Shown: piece by piece, positions 46,325-57,338 of the stretch
How the letters are laid out: each line of letters starts with the position of its first letter
Numbering within the stretch: the first letter of the stretch is position 1
Origin: an uncultured Bacteroidales bacterium
GTDB taxonomy: Bacteria; Bacteroidota; Bacteroidia; Bacteroidales; P3
NCBI GenBank assembly: GCA_900316965.1
Contig: ONEY01000013.1
Location: 18,632 to 82,631 of the forward strand
Direction: 5' to 3'
Length of the DNA: 64,000 bases
Notes under the pieces: model-generated
Told to the model about the DNA's origin: nothing
Databases searched by the model: none
Seen by the model: only the letters and a program-made list of their open reading frames with translations
Position numbers and translations under genes: made by a program

Positions 46325-46789
46325 ATGTTGAGATATGTCAATACCGACGTCGTTTTTCAGGAGATTCCCGACGAAGTGACACTCGCCATCAACCTCAGCG
46401 GGTGCCCTTGTCGTTGCCCGGGATGCCACTCGAAATATCTTTGGAACGAGGGCGGAACGGTGCTTGACGAAGACAAAGTGGATGAACTACTCGACGAGCA
46501 ACATAGAGACGTGACATGTGTTAGTCTTATGGGCGGCGACGCTCAACCTAACGAGGTGAACCATCTGGCGGCAAATCTGCGCAAACGCCACCCTCGTCTT
46601 CATATTGCGTGGTGGAGTGGACGCTCGTTGTTGTCGCCAATGATAAGTCTCGCCAATTTCGACTACATAAAGCTGGGGCCCTATCTTAAACATCTCGGCC
46701 CTTTGAAAAGCCCTCGCACCAATCAGCGTCTTTATCGTGTTGTTTGTGGACAGATGAATGACATCACCTCCCATTTTTGGAAGAAGTAA
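46325..46789 (+). CDS. nrdG: Anaerobic ribonucleotide reductase activating protein
   Basis: Radical-SAM activase that installs the glycyl radical on NrdD. Cys27, Cys31 and Cys34 in SGCPCRCPGCHSKYLW form the CX3CX2C [4Fe-4S] motif. LMGGDAQPNEV and IAWWSGRS follow. Length 154 is short but usual for NrdG of this phylum. Confidence 0.93.
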   Translation: MLRYVNTDVVFQEIPDEVTLAINLSGCPCRCPGCHSKYLWNEGGTVLDEDKVDELLDEQHRDVTCVSLMGGDAQPNEVNHLAANLRKRHPRLHIAWWSGRSLLSPMISLANFDYIKLGPYLKHLGPLKSPRTNQRLYRVVCGQMNDITSHFWKK

Positions 46790-46812
46790 ACGACCGATTT
46801 CGATTTATAATA

Positions 46813-46856
46813 AAAACGCTGGAAACTGACAATCAGATTCCAGCGTTTTGTTGTTT
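46813..46856. terminator. Strong bidirectional terminator between nrdG and clpC
   Basis: AAAACGCTGGAA (46813-46824) and TTCCAGCGTTTT (46838-46849), perfect 12-bp stem, flanked by A-run on the left and TTGTTTTT on the right, serving both convergent genes. Confidence 0.9.
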
Positions 46857-46894
46857 TTAACCCTATCGGTCAATAGTGGTTGAGTTGGAGGATA

Positions 46895-49528
<2,634 letters not shown>

Positions 49529-49839
49529 GTATAATATTGTGTGTCAGAAAAATGATACTACTTTTGCCTATTCGATTCAAGTAATCAAAAGTACTATTAT
49601 TATTATGACTACAACAACGTTGCCAAACAATCTTTTCAACATGGTTGTGTGAATACTACATGACAATTTGTCACACACGACTATACCATTCCGTTTTAGG
49701 TTCGTCATTTCTTCAGTTTGGACGGGTTTGGACACAAGGTTTTCATGGTTGACTCGCTAGATTTTTTTTTAGTGCTCGCCGCCTTGCCTCATCAAGCTCG
49801 GCAGCCAAAGCACGGCACAAGATTCAAGTTTCAAGATTA
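49529..49839. other. Boundary spacer between clpC and the accessory island, with clpC -7 box
   Basis: The clpC -7 box (minus, 49586-49593) lies here. The right half, from about 49680, shows no gene or repeat. The junction with the island lies in this stretch, but no attachment site or inverted repeat was recognised. Confidence 0.4.
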
Positions 49840-50412
49840 ATGTTGACAGATATGCTTGCCGCAGGCAAGCTCTTCTTTGGCGACAAGGAGATAAGTCTTG
49901 AACAATACTGCGAGGATTTCCTTCGCGACGTATATCAGTCAGAATACTCTTCTGAAGTGGATGAGGGCATCCGTCAGTTCTGCGAAGATGTATCGAGTGG
50001 ACGTCTGCAACTGCGCATTCATCCAACCAAGGACCTTCACGCTAAATTCTACCTTTGCCTGCCCAAAAACCACAGCGAACACAGCGACGGCTGGGTCATC
50101 ATGGGTGGCAGCAACCTCAGCGCCCAAGGACTCGGCACCACTGAGCCGCCCCGCTATGAGCTCAATGTGGCCATGAAGGACTATGACGATGTGCATTATT
50201 GCGAAGAACAGTTCCAGCAACTTTGGGATGACGCCATTCCGGTGACGTTGGACGATGTGAACCATATCGTCGGTAAGACCCATCTTGCGCCAGAAGAGCA
50301 TCAACCTACGCCCTACGAACTATACATGCGTATGCTCATCGACCACTTTGGCAACCAGATCGAGGATGATTTCATTCCACAACTGCCCGACAACTACAGA
50401 GAGTTTGTATAG
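49840..50412 (+). pseudogene. Internal fragment of a PLD-domain helicase-like protein (190 aa)
   Basis: Fragment with a PLD-like half-site: HAKFYLCL and GGSNLSAQGLG supply HxK and GSxN. The C-terminal part (TPYELYMRMLIDHFGNQIEDDF, LPDNYREFV) is the linker that, in large PLD-helicase proteins, runs into a DEAD/SNF2 helicase domain. Here the frame stops directly at that point, and the N-terminal half of the PLD domain is also missing. The helicase portion is absent, so this is almost certainly a remnant. Family placement is from memory of such proteins, not a search. Confidence 0.55.
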
Positions 50413-50446
50413 TCTCTCATGCGCTGTGTAAAAAATCTTTGTGGTG

Positions 50447-50480
50447 TGTCATGATGTGGCGCACCCTTTTTGTATTTTTG
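50447..50480 (+). promoter_or_regulatory. Island promoter A: dyad TGTCATGATGTGGCG, 11 bp, TATTTTTG
   Basis: Core at 50447-50461 and -7 box at 50473-50480. Outer bases GGTGTG and, imperfectly, GCACC extend the dyad. First of four copies with the same geometry; drives the 220-aa gene starting at 50504. A mismatch to the other copies at the end of the core (GGCG instead of GGCA) makes it the least symmetric. Confidence 0.75.
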
Positions 50481-50503
50481 CAGCCGGAAAAAGACGCTAA
50501 GAT

Positions 50504-51166
50504 ATGCAAAAAGAGAAAGACAACATCGACCAGCTGCGCAAGCGGCTGCAGGATTGCGAGGATTATATCCTGCGTATTGCAAAGCCATTTGATGGCTATT
50601 GGGACAAGGCGACGGAGGAGGTGCTTGACGACCACCTGGGCACGCGGAAATGGATACTCGACGAAATGTTCGAGAAGCACGCCACCGAGGTCGAGGTGCG
50701 GCGCTTCGAGGTGGTCAACGAGCGGTTGCTGGCGCTGACAAAGCAACTGAACGAACACCACCGCACGTTGCAGGAGCAGATGGCCGCCATCCACACCCTC
50801 GGCGGCGAACCTTTTGAACTTGAGACCACACTCCTCTACAGTCACAACGACGAAGATCCGCAACTCTTCACGATGGAGGAGGATGCCTTCTACGGCTCGC
50901 GGTGGAACGAGATGCTGTGGGTCATCGGCGAGAACTCACGGCTGGACGACATCGGCTGGTGCTGTGGTGACCATATCTGCAACCTCGACGACGGCCAGAC
51001 GTGGGCCGAAGGTCCCCTCCGCATCCCCCAGCTCGACCATCTCTGCGTCTGCTATGCCGTCCACGCCCTCTGCACCCACATGAACTATTCCATCCCCGAC
51101 CTCCTCCGCATGACCACCTACGCCTTCAACTACCAAATTAGTATGCCTGTTGATAGAATAGCATAA
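50504..51166 (+). CDS. Unrecognised protein, island paralogue family, copy 1 (220 aa)
   Basis: No known family. N-terminal 85 residues look helical/coiled coil (KDNIDQLRKRLQDCEDYILRIAK, then KQLNEHHRTLQEQMAAI). The C-terminal 100 residues are the conserved half: FTMEEDAFYGSRWNEML, then DGQTWAEGPLRIPQLDHLCV, CYAVHALCTH and NYSIPDLLRMTTYAF. The same half, diverged, occurs in the 254-aa protein at 59433, and nearly unchanged as a 90-aa fragment at 53054. Expressed from promoter A. No membrane segment or catalytic motif is seen. Confidence 0.7.
   Translation: MQKEKDNIDQLRKRLQDCEDYILRIAKPFDGYWDKATEEVLDDHLGTRKWILDEMFEKHATEVEVRRFEVVNERLLALTKQLNEHHRTLQEQMAAIHTLGGEPFELETTLLYSHNDEDPQLFTMEEDAFYGSRWNEMLWVIGENSRLDDIGWCCGDHICNLDDGQTWAEGPLRIPQLDHLCVCYAVHALCTHMNYSIPDLLRMTTYAFNYQISMPVDRIA
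50927..51138 (+). repeat. 212-bp duplication, copy 1 (partner 53078-53289)
   Basis: This 3' part of the 220-aa gene is repeated at 53078-53289 with constant offset and only scattered, mostly third-position differences. The two copies enclose the AT-rich genes at 51263-53054. Confidence 0.9.
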
Positions 51167-51196
51167 AAAAAATGCATCGGTGTCGAAAAAAAAGTG

Positions 51197-51204
51197 TATC
51201 TTTG
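51197..51204 (+). promoter_or_regulatory. -7 box (TATCTTTG) before the 348-aa gene
   Basis: Consensus -7 box, 58 bp before ATG 51263. The island dyad is absent at the expected spacing, so this unit is not part of the shared-promoter set. Confidence 0.5.
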
Positions 51205-51262
51205 CGCTGGATTTGAGGAAAAGATAGATACCCCAATGGAATAATTTTAACATCAAAGAATT

Positions 51263-52309
51263 ATGATTGAAAGAGCACTATCATTAGAGAAAGACATTCA
51301 AGGTAAGAGTTTGTTGGAACAACTAAACTATACTCTTGAACTGCATCAGGAATTATCAAAAACCAACCCCTCAGAGGTTGAAAATTTGAACGAGTTTATC
51401 AAAGCACAGGATAATGTTGTATTGGTGTTGAGACGCCTTATTGCTGAATATAAGGATGCTATGTCAAAAAAGCTTGAAAGTAGAGTTAAGGACATATTCT
51501 ATTGTTCCCTCGGAGAAGTTCAGCATAAAAGCAACCCGAAACAAATTGAAGTGAATATCTCGGAGCAGTTTGCCGCAGAGATATATTATAATTGGGATTA
51601 TTTTATTCAGATAACTTTTGTCCAGCAGGTTACAGATAGTAACGGATATTGTTCTAAAGTAGAATTGCCTATACGTTGGAAGGTTGTACCGGATTGGTTA
51701 AAAGAATTGGCTGAATACCATTATGGGAGGTTAAGACGGAAAGTCACAATTGAAAACTGGATTGATATCATGCTGGATACGGCGGAAAAGCTATACAATC
51801 ATAGAGCAGATGTAATTGATTTCTGCCAGTCGTCATCAAATATTGATGAGCATGGAGATATGAAAAAGGCATACAAAGAGTGGAAGACGAAAGGTTTAAT
51901 ACTCTCTTTGCAAAAAATAATGCCACTTGTTCATAGTTATCATGCGAAGAAGGATCAACAGCATATATATGACAATTCTCCATTCCTTCATGGTTCAAAT
52001 GGGACTTATGTGGAGAATGCGAGCCCATATTGGAATCTTGTTATTAAGGTAAGAAGACCATCGTATGAATGTCCCGAACCCTTGAAACTGAATATAGACA
52101 TTCATGAATACGTAACGGAGGTGTTGATGCCAAAACTTGGATGGGAAAGAATGACCCAAGAGAGACAAAATATGTTGATTGGGCGTCTAAAAGGAGTGAA
52201 GTTGGATATAATCACAAAAGACACAGACAAACCCGCATTATATCGTGACTTTTTGCCCCTAGGCTTCAAGAGTTGGGGCGAATATTTGGATACAATAATT
52301 ATGTCCTAA
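51263..52309 (+). CDS. Hypothetical protein (348 aa) upstream of DUF262 fragment
   Basis: Not recognised. Soluble, helical N-terminus (EKDIQGKSLLEQLNYTLELHQELS), later mixed with conserved-looking aromatic stretches (AAEIYYNWDYFIQITF; FLPLGFKSWGEYLDTII). AT-rich compared with flanking genes. It is followed by the DUF262 gene after 25 bp, so the two form a unit; in GmrSD-like systems partner genes of this kind occur beside DUF262 proteins, but I cannot assign it. Confidence 0.6.
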   Translation: MIERALSLEKDIQGKSLLEQLNYTLELHQELSKTNPSEVENLNEFIKAQDNVVLVLRRLIAEYKDAMSKKLESRVKDIFYCSLGEVQHKSNPKQIEVNISEQFAAEIYYNWDYFIQITFVQQVTDSNGYCSKVELPIRWKVVPDWLKELAEYHYGRLRRKVTIENWIDIMLDTAEKLYNHRADVIDFCQSSSNIDEHGDMKKAYKEWKTKGLILSLQKIMPLVHSYHAKKDQQHIYDNSPFLHGSNGTYVENASPYWNLVIKVRRPSYECPEPLKLNIDIHEYVTEVLMPKLGWERMTQERQNMLIGRLKGVKLDIITKDTDKPALYRDFLPLGFKSWGEYLDTIIMS

Positions 52310-52334
52310 GGACTATGGCCAATAAAAAGGATTT

Positions 52335-53054
52335 ATGGAAAACAAGATATATTCGCTTAGGGAAATTGCTGGTTGGACGGCTGATGACTCAGAGGTTACA
52401 ATACCAGCATTACAACGTGGTCTTGTGTGGAAACCGAGCCAAGTAGAACTTCTGTGGGACTCCATCCTTCGAGGGTTCCCTATAGGGTCTTTTATGCTGT
52501 CTGATATTGTTGAACAAGGCCAGAAAGGTAAATACTATTTGATGGATGGACAGCAGCGTTACAATGCGATAAGCATTGGCTTTAATACGGTTAAGGATGC
52601 AAGAGCAGTACTTTGGATAGATTTGGTGCCACCTTTTGTAAAAAATAGCACCAGAATGTTTTGGATTAAAGCCACAACAATTCCACAGCCTTGGGGATTC
52701 AAAAACGATGATGCTTGCAGCCGTCTAAACACCAGAGAAAAAAGGAAAGCGTTAGATATATTTGAGCTTCAAGGGAATATTTATAATCGTGAATTTTCAT
52801 TGAAGGAAACCTGGCCGATAGAAGCAAACTGTCCTATACCATTATGGTGTTTGTTGGAAGCATCAAAAACAACAAATAATGATGCAGAGGCTTTCTTGCA
52901 TAAAACGATAACTATTTTTAAGGAAACAAATTTTGCCTATAGCAAGAATATTGATTTTGATGAAAAGGCGTGTTGTTATCTGAAAGAGGTTCTATTCCCT
53001 CGCATTGTGGCTCTTGACAATTACTACATCAATTGTAATTTCCTAAAGAGGTGA
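52335..53054 (+). pseudogene. DUF262 (GmrS-like) N-terminal domain, truncated (239 aa)
   Basis: The ParB/Srx-like DUF262 domain is clear: SLREIAGW, TIPALQRGLVWKPSQVELLW, GFPIGSFML and LMDGQQRYNAI with the DGQQR nucleotide/catalytic motif near residues 72-76. Normal members are 550-700 aa and end in a DUF1524/HNH nuclease domain, which is missing here. The frame ends at TGA 53052-53054, just before the duplicated fragment of the island paralogue (53078). AT-rich like its upstream neighbour. It is probably inactivated, though it could act as a free regulatory domain. Confidence 0.75.
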
Positions 53055-53326
53055 TGGAGTCGGAGACCGAATCACTAGGCGAGAACGCGCGGCTCGACGA
53101 CATCGGCTGGTGCTGTGGTGACCATATCTGCAACCTCGACGACGGCCAGACGTGGGCCGAAGGACCCCTTCGCATCCCTCAGCTCGACCACCTTTGCGTC
53201 TGCTACGCCGTCCACGCCCTCTGCACCCACATGAACTACTCTATCCCCGACCTCCTCCGCATGACCACCTACGCCTTCAACTACCAGATAAACACGAATG
53301 TCGACCCCGTGCCGTTTGAAGGATAA
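53054..53326 (+). pseudogene. C-terminal fragment of the island paralogue family (90 aa)
   Basis: Translation from ATG 53054 (overlapping the TGA of the DUF262 gene) gives 8 unrelated residues and then LGENARLDDIGW, DGQTWAEGPLRIPQLDHLCV and the rest of the conserved C-terminal half, almost identical to residues 142-212 of the 220-aa protein. It lacks the coiled-coil N-terminus and its own promoter. Likely a duplication scar rather than a working gene. Confidence 0.75.
53078..53289 (+). repeat. 212-bp duplication, copy 2
   Basis: Partner of 50927-51138. Copy 2 retains the reading frame, with differences concentrated at third codon positions (for example at the Pro and Leu codons around 53168-53206). 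Confidence 0.9.
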
Positions 53327-53331
53327 ATGCG

Positions 53332-53359
53332 TTGATATCAGAAAAAAATCGTATTTTTG
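53332..53359 (+). promoter_or_regulatory. Promoter for the 380-aa nuclease gene (TTG, 17 bp, TATTTTTG)
   Basis: TTG at 53332-53334 and TATTTTTG at 53352-53359 fit the phylum promoter; ATG 53380 follows 21 bp later. The -7 box is identical to those of the shared-dyad promoters, but the dyad is absent. Confidence 0.6.
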
Positions 53360-53379
53360 CAGCGTAAAAGGATTAAACT

Positions 53380-54522
53380 ATGGGACAGACAACGGAAGAA
53401 AAATATGCTGACATACTTCAGCTTTCCTCGGACTATCACAATAAAAGGGAAAGTGTAAAATTAAATTTGCCATACCACATCAATGTTATTGATGAGTTGC
53501 ATATTAATGAAAATGGGCATAGTCGTATTTTAACGCAATTGCTTAAATTTCAGAATGCGAATAAAGAATATGAAATACTGCAGTCATTGATTAAATATAT
53601 TGCCAGTATTTCAAAAACGTCTTTTTTCGAAACATTAGAAATAGGATGTCCGGAAATAACACAGGAAATAGAACGGATTGACTTATGGGTTCGAGGAAAA
53701 GATTATGCTATTATTTTTGAAAATAAAATTTATAATGCTGCAGACCAGGATGCGCAACTATCAAGATATATAGAGAAAACTCGTCAACATGGATATAAAG
53801 AAGATTCTATTTTTGTTGTTTATTTGTCTAATAGTGGTGGTGATCCAGATCTACAATCTTGGGGTGAATACAAGGATAGTTTTAAAGATAGATTTTTTAA
53901 TTTGTCTTTTAGGGACAACATCCTTTATTGGTTGAAAAACGTTGTGGCGCCAAACGTTAGACACAAAGATGTTTTTCTCAAGGAGGCTATAGACCAATAT
54001 GTTGACTACTTAGAAGGATTATTTGATTTAAGAACAGTTCAAAACGACTTAAATATGGAAATAGAGCAATTTATTACCCAAAAATTAAAGTTGGAAGAAT
54101 GCAATTCCGAACAAGAACGCTTTTCTAAAGTGAAAAAGTATCTTGAAGACACAGATGAATTTAGATCCCAGTTATGGAATTGGTTAGACAAAGAGGGTAA
54201 GAAAAAAGTGAAAAAAACGGAGTCAATGATTAGACAAAAATATCCGAATATTGGTTTGGAAGAGTCGGAGTTCTCAACATTGATTACCGATTTTAAAGGG
54301 AAAAAGGTAAAGGTGAGTATAAATGTATGGAGCGGAAAATTATATTGTCAAGTTGAGTATTGTTCGGGAGAGAATTTTAGCGAAGAGGATTCTTTAGTAA
54401 AGAAAGTGGAAGACATTCTTAAAAACCATCATTCCACTCAAAGATGGCAGTATTTTGATCGTCTTGATTATGATGGGGCCTGTAAAATGTATGAAACAGT
54501 TATTGGTCGATTAACTGCATAA
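53380..54522 (+). CDS. PD-(D/E)XK nuclease-family protein (380 aa)
   Basis: The N-terminal half carries the nuclease core: IERIDLWVRGKDYAIIFENK with Asp101, then Glu114-x-Lys116, and Gln126 in QDAQLSRYIEK, the order and spacing of the PDDEXK_4-type fold. VIDELHINENGHSRILTQLL precedes it, as in this family. The C-terminal 170 residues are helical with Lys-rich DNA-binding character, ending in a small beta domain. Alone in its unit, own promoter. AT-rich. Probably a restriction-type or mobile-DNA nuclease; second PD-(D/E)XK gene of the island lies at 56229. Confidence 0.78.
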   Translation: MGQTTEEKYADILQLSSDYHNKRESVKLNLPYHINVIDELHINENGHSRILTQLLKFQNANKEYEILQSLIKYIASISKTSFFETLEIGCPEITQEIERIDLWVRGKDYAIIFENKIYNAADQDAQLSRYIEKTRQHGYKEDSIFVVYLSNSGGDPDLQSWGEYKDSFKDRFFNLSFRDNILYWLKNVVAPNVRHKDVFLKEAIDQYVDYLEGLFDLRTVQNDLNMEIEQFITQKLKLEECNSEQERFSKVKKYLEDTDEFRSQLWNWLDKEGKKKVKKTESMIRQKYPNIGLEESEFSTLITDFKGKKVKVSINVWSGKLYCQVEYCSGENFSEEDSLVKKVEDILKNHHSTQRWQYFDRLDYDGACKMYETVIGRLTA

Positions 54523-54880
54523 TTAAAACAACTAGAAAACGTAAAAGGGCCTATAGATTATTTTAGATTTCGTGTATGCTCAGCAGAGATTATGCCTTCT
54601 TTCTATGAAAATGCAAAACTTTTAGACCAATTCCAACCATGCTATCATTACATAACGTATTAACAAGGGATCGTTGGCGAGGATGAAAGATAATAAACAT
54701 TGTCGCTGAAAGATAAGATAGCAAGATATTTAGTCGGCAAAAGGTCGGTGAAAAACTAAATGATAAAAAGACGCAGAAAAACAGTTACGAAGTTATTAAC
54801 CAAACTAACAATCTTAATAAATATCAATATTTTATAAAAGAAAATATTATTATTTGTTATGCTTGTTGAAAGTTGAAAAG
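54523..54880. other. AT-rich spacer
   Basis: No credible ORF and no -7 box closely upstream of ATG 54881. Perhaps decayed sequence; nothing recognisable. Confidence 0.4.
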
Positions 54881-55396
54881 ATGATAGAGTACATCGCGGA
54901 CAAGGAACACTACACAAAGGTGCTATCACTTTGCGAGAATGTCAAGCACGACCTGTGGATTGGTACTGCCGACCTGAAGGATTTATATGAGGAGGGAGGT
55001 CGGGATGTGGTTCCGTTCCTGTCGGTGCTCGACAAGCTTCTGAAACGAGGTGTCAACATTCGTCTGCTGCATGCCAAAGAACCGGGCGAGAACTTCCGCG
55101 AGGATTTCGACAAGTATCATGGGTTGTGGAGCAGGTTGGAACGGAGGCTCTGCCCAAGAGTGCATTTCAAGATAATGATTTTCGACTGCGCTACCGCTTA
55201 CATCGGCTCCGCCAACCTCACCGGTGCCGGGATGGGAATGAAAGGCGACAACAACCGTAACTTCGAGGCCGGCATCCTCACCGACGAGCCCCAACTGGTC
55301 GATGCCGCCGCCGACCACCTCGACTCCGTCTGGCAAGGGCGACGATGTGCCAAGTGCAAACGGAAGGCCTTCTGCGGCGACAGAATCACTAAATAA
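54881..55396 (+). CDS. Compact phospholipase D-like nuclease with Cys-rich tail (171 aa)
   Basis: One HKD half-site: PRVHFKIMIFD (His95, Lys97) and YIGSANLTGAG (Gly109-Ser-Ala-Asn112), so it would work as a dimer, like Nuc-type endonucleases. The tail RRCAKCKRKAFCGD has three Cys (CX2CX4C) that could bind metal. Start at ATG 54881 (MIEYIAD) rather than upstream 54854. Directly upstream of the UDG-like gene (12-bp gap), so one transcript. A DNA nuclease in defence is the best guess. Confidence 0.75.
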   Translation: MIEYIADKEHYTKVLSLCENVKHDLWIGTADLKDLYEEGGRDVVPFLSVLDKLLKRGVNIRLLHAKEPGENFREDFDKYHGLWSRLERRLCPRVHFKIMIFDCATAYIGSANLTGAGMGMKGDNNRNFEAGILTDEPQLVDAAADHLDSVWQGRRCAKCKRKAFCGDRITK

Positions 55397-55408
55397 AAAC
55401 GATATAAA

Positions 55409-56140
55409 ATGGATTTAGAAGAACTAAAAAGAAAAATCGAAACACTCTATTTGGAGTTTTTCAAAGACATGGACATTGATTTCCAAACAGGCATCGTGGA
55501 AGGCACAAACAAAAGATTCACAGGTTTCCCCTACATTGGGAAAAACTATGTCTCGGCTCCGGTAAGGATTCTGTTTGTTCCATTGGATTGTGGAGTAGAC
55601 GAATGCTGGAACGAAAACACTTACCACTCATTTGAGAGTAGGGAAGATATTTTCAAAGGAGGGTGTCTTAAATTTAACGATCACATTGCCGGAGTTTATA
55701 CAACAGCATTAAGACTACTGAAAGACAAGATGCAACTCAAGGATGCATGGGATGCCTTGTGGAAATATAATGAGTATACTGCAAAGAAGGCAATTCGGCT
55801 AGCTGATGCACGCGGTTTACTTCCGAGAGACTTAATGTCTTATATTGCATATGAAAACAGATTCCGTTTCGTTACCGTAAACAGAAAAGAAAGAACGGGA
55901 GATTCAGATAGGAAATGGATTAATGCAGAAAGAGAATGTAAGTTATTAATGGACGAAATCTCAGTTTTCAATCCTGATATTATTGTTTTTCAAGGAACGA
56001 CAGGCATTGATAATTGTGGAATTAATGACTTAAAGAAGCAATACAAAGTAGTTGTTGCCTATCATCCATCGTGTTGGCAAAGAGGTGCAAATAAACTACA
56101 ATATATTGAGGAAAAAATCATGCCTACACTTTCTCTGTGA
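55409..56140 (+). CDS. Uracil-DNA-glycosylase-superfamily-like protein (243 aa)
   Basis: The pattern resembles the UDG fold: VRILFVPLDCG (about 52-62), a middle part with YENRFRFVTVNRKE, IIVFQGTTGI (191-200) and a late VVVAYHPSCWQRGANKL with HPS at 219-221. In UDG proteins the last motif (HPSP or similar) supplies the catalytic His. The typical first motif GxDPY is not seen, so activity is uncertain. Co-transcribed with the PLD-like gene. I am not sure of the family. Confidence 0.5.
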   Translation: MDLEELKRKIETLYLEFFKDMDIDFQTGIVEGTNKRFTGFPYIGKNYVSAPVRILFVPLDCGVDECWNENTYHSFESREDIFKGGCLKFNDHIAGVYTTALRLLKDKMQLKDAWDALWKYNEYTAKKAIRLADARGLLPRDLMSYIAYENRFRFVTVNRKERTGDSDRKWINAERECKLLMDEISVFNPDIIVFQGTTGIDNCGINDLKKQYKVVVAYHPSCWQRGANKLQYIEEKIMPTLSL

Positions 56141-56166
56141 ATTTTTTATTTTATTCAAAAAGGGTG

Positions 56167-56200
56167 TGTCGCGATGCGGCACACCTTTGTTGTATTTTTG
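56167..56200 (+). promoter_or_regulatory. Island promoter B: dyad TGTCGCGATGCGGCA, 11 bp, TATTTTTG
   Basis: Core 56167-56181, -7 box 56193-56200; outer GGTGTG/CACACC pairs perfectly (about 56164-56185). ATG 56229 follows 28 bp later. Confidence 0.8.
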
Positions 56201-56228
56201 CATCTCGAAACGAAAAAAACAGATAACG

Positions 56229-57242
56229 ATGGATGCAAAAACAAACATTTTCTTTCATGCTCCCAAAGAGCTGACAACGGATGCTTTCCTCGTGTGGCTG
56301 CTCTACTTCCTTGATTCAGAGGAGGTGTATAAGACACAGAAACAGGCATTCTTCGACAGGTTAATATTGAAAAAGGAGGATTGCGGCAGACCGATTGGCG
56401 GCATAGAGCTGAAGCGTCAAGAAAACAATGTCGACGTGCTGCTGACATTCCGCTTCGAGGATGACGGCGAACAGCAAATGGCATTGTTTGAGGACAAGAC
56501 CTGGAGCATGCCCCATAGCGGACAGCTAGCCCGATACAGGGAGATCTATCCCGATTGCTATCGCTATTTTTACTACAAGCTGGCCTATGTGAATTCGCAG
56601 GAATGCAAAGAGGTCTCCAATGAGCATTATGACATTATCTTTGTTGGAGAGATGGCGTCCGTGTTGGAAAGGATGGTCGACCTGCACCCGCTGATAAAGA
56701 TGTACTACGAGTACATCACGGTTGCATTTCAGCAGAATATAAATTCGCTACATGAAAGACTCTTCAAGAAGCATGATTATGATGTGCTATGGAGCGCCGA
56801 TGGCCAGAAATACTTGTGCGATTGTATTGTCGAGAATATGTATGAGCAGGGTGTTCCGTACCTTGAAATAAGGAATGGAACCAGTTTTGGTCGTCCATGG
56901 ACACAGATAGATATTGCGAGAAAAGAGTATGGATATTGCGAAAGCCTGTTTTGGCGGGTGGATATTCGCTCCGGGAGGTTCTACATCCGGTTAAATCAAT
57001 ACGGCGAGCCGTCGAACGATGAAGTTGAACACAAGATGCGGCGGTTGGAAATCCTCCGCAAGGAAGCGGCTGATATTGTAGCTAGCATGCCGGCATTGCA
57101 TCCGGGTAAGGTTACGGATAGAGGGACAAAGGAGAGCGAGGTTCTGATATTCTTCCTTGGGGAGAACGATTTTGGTAAGTTAATGGAACTGCTGCCCAAG
57201 ATCTCCAGTCGCATGATAGATGTTTTTGAAACGATTGATTAA
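56229..57242 (+). CDS. PD-(D/E)XK nuclease-family protein (337 aa)
   Basis: Nuclease core near the N-terminus: NNVDVLLTFRFED with Asp69, MALFEDKTWSMPHSG with Glu88-x-Lys90 and Gln99 in SGQLARYRE, same order as in the 380-aa protein, and a preceding FLVWLLYFLDSEE that matches the family's first helix. The remainder is unassigned; the C-terminal part ends in a helical region. ATG 56229 is chosen because the promoter lies directly before it; an upstream in-frame ATG at 56052 would include the promoter and is rejected. Single gene under promoter B. Confidence 0.78.
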   Translation: MDAKTNIFFHAPKELTTDAFLVWLLYFLDSEEVYKTQKQAFFDRLILKKEDCGRPIGGIELKRQENNVDVLLTFRFEDDGEQQMALFEDKTWSMPHSGQLARYREIYPDCYRYFYYKLAYVNSQECKEVSNEHYDIIFVGEMASVLERMVDLHPLIKMYYEYITVAFQQNINSLHERLFKKHDYDVLWSADGQKYLCDCIVENMYEQGVPYLEIRNGTSFGRPWTQIDIARKEYGYCESLFWRVDIRSGRFYIRLNQYGEPSNDEVEHKMRRLEILRKEAADIVASMPALHPGKVTDRGTKESEVLIFFLGENDFGKLMELLPKISSRMIDVFETID

Positions 57243-57276
57243 ATAGTTGTCTTTTTCACAACGTCGCATAATGGTG

Positions 57277-57310
57277 TGTCGCGATATGGCACACCCTTTT
57301 TGTATTTTTG
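57277..57310 (+). promoter_or_regulatory. Island promoter C: dyad TGTCGCGATATGGCA, 11 bp, TATTTTTG
   Basis: Core 57277-57291, -7 box 57303-57310; outer GGTGTG and CACACC arms perfectly complementary. Drives the AAA+ unit whose ATG is at 57339. Confidence 0.8.
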
Positions 57311-57338
57311 CAGTCGAAAACAAGAAAAGAAGTTGGTT

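Noticed and set aside
51181..51204. A fifth copy of the island dyad before the 348-aa gene
   Set aside because: A TGTCG word is present, but the second half and the 11-bp spacing are missing; the distance from TGTC to the -7 box is 16, not 26.
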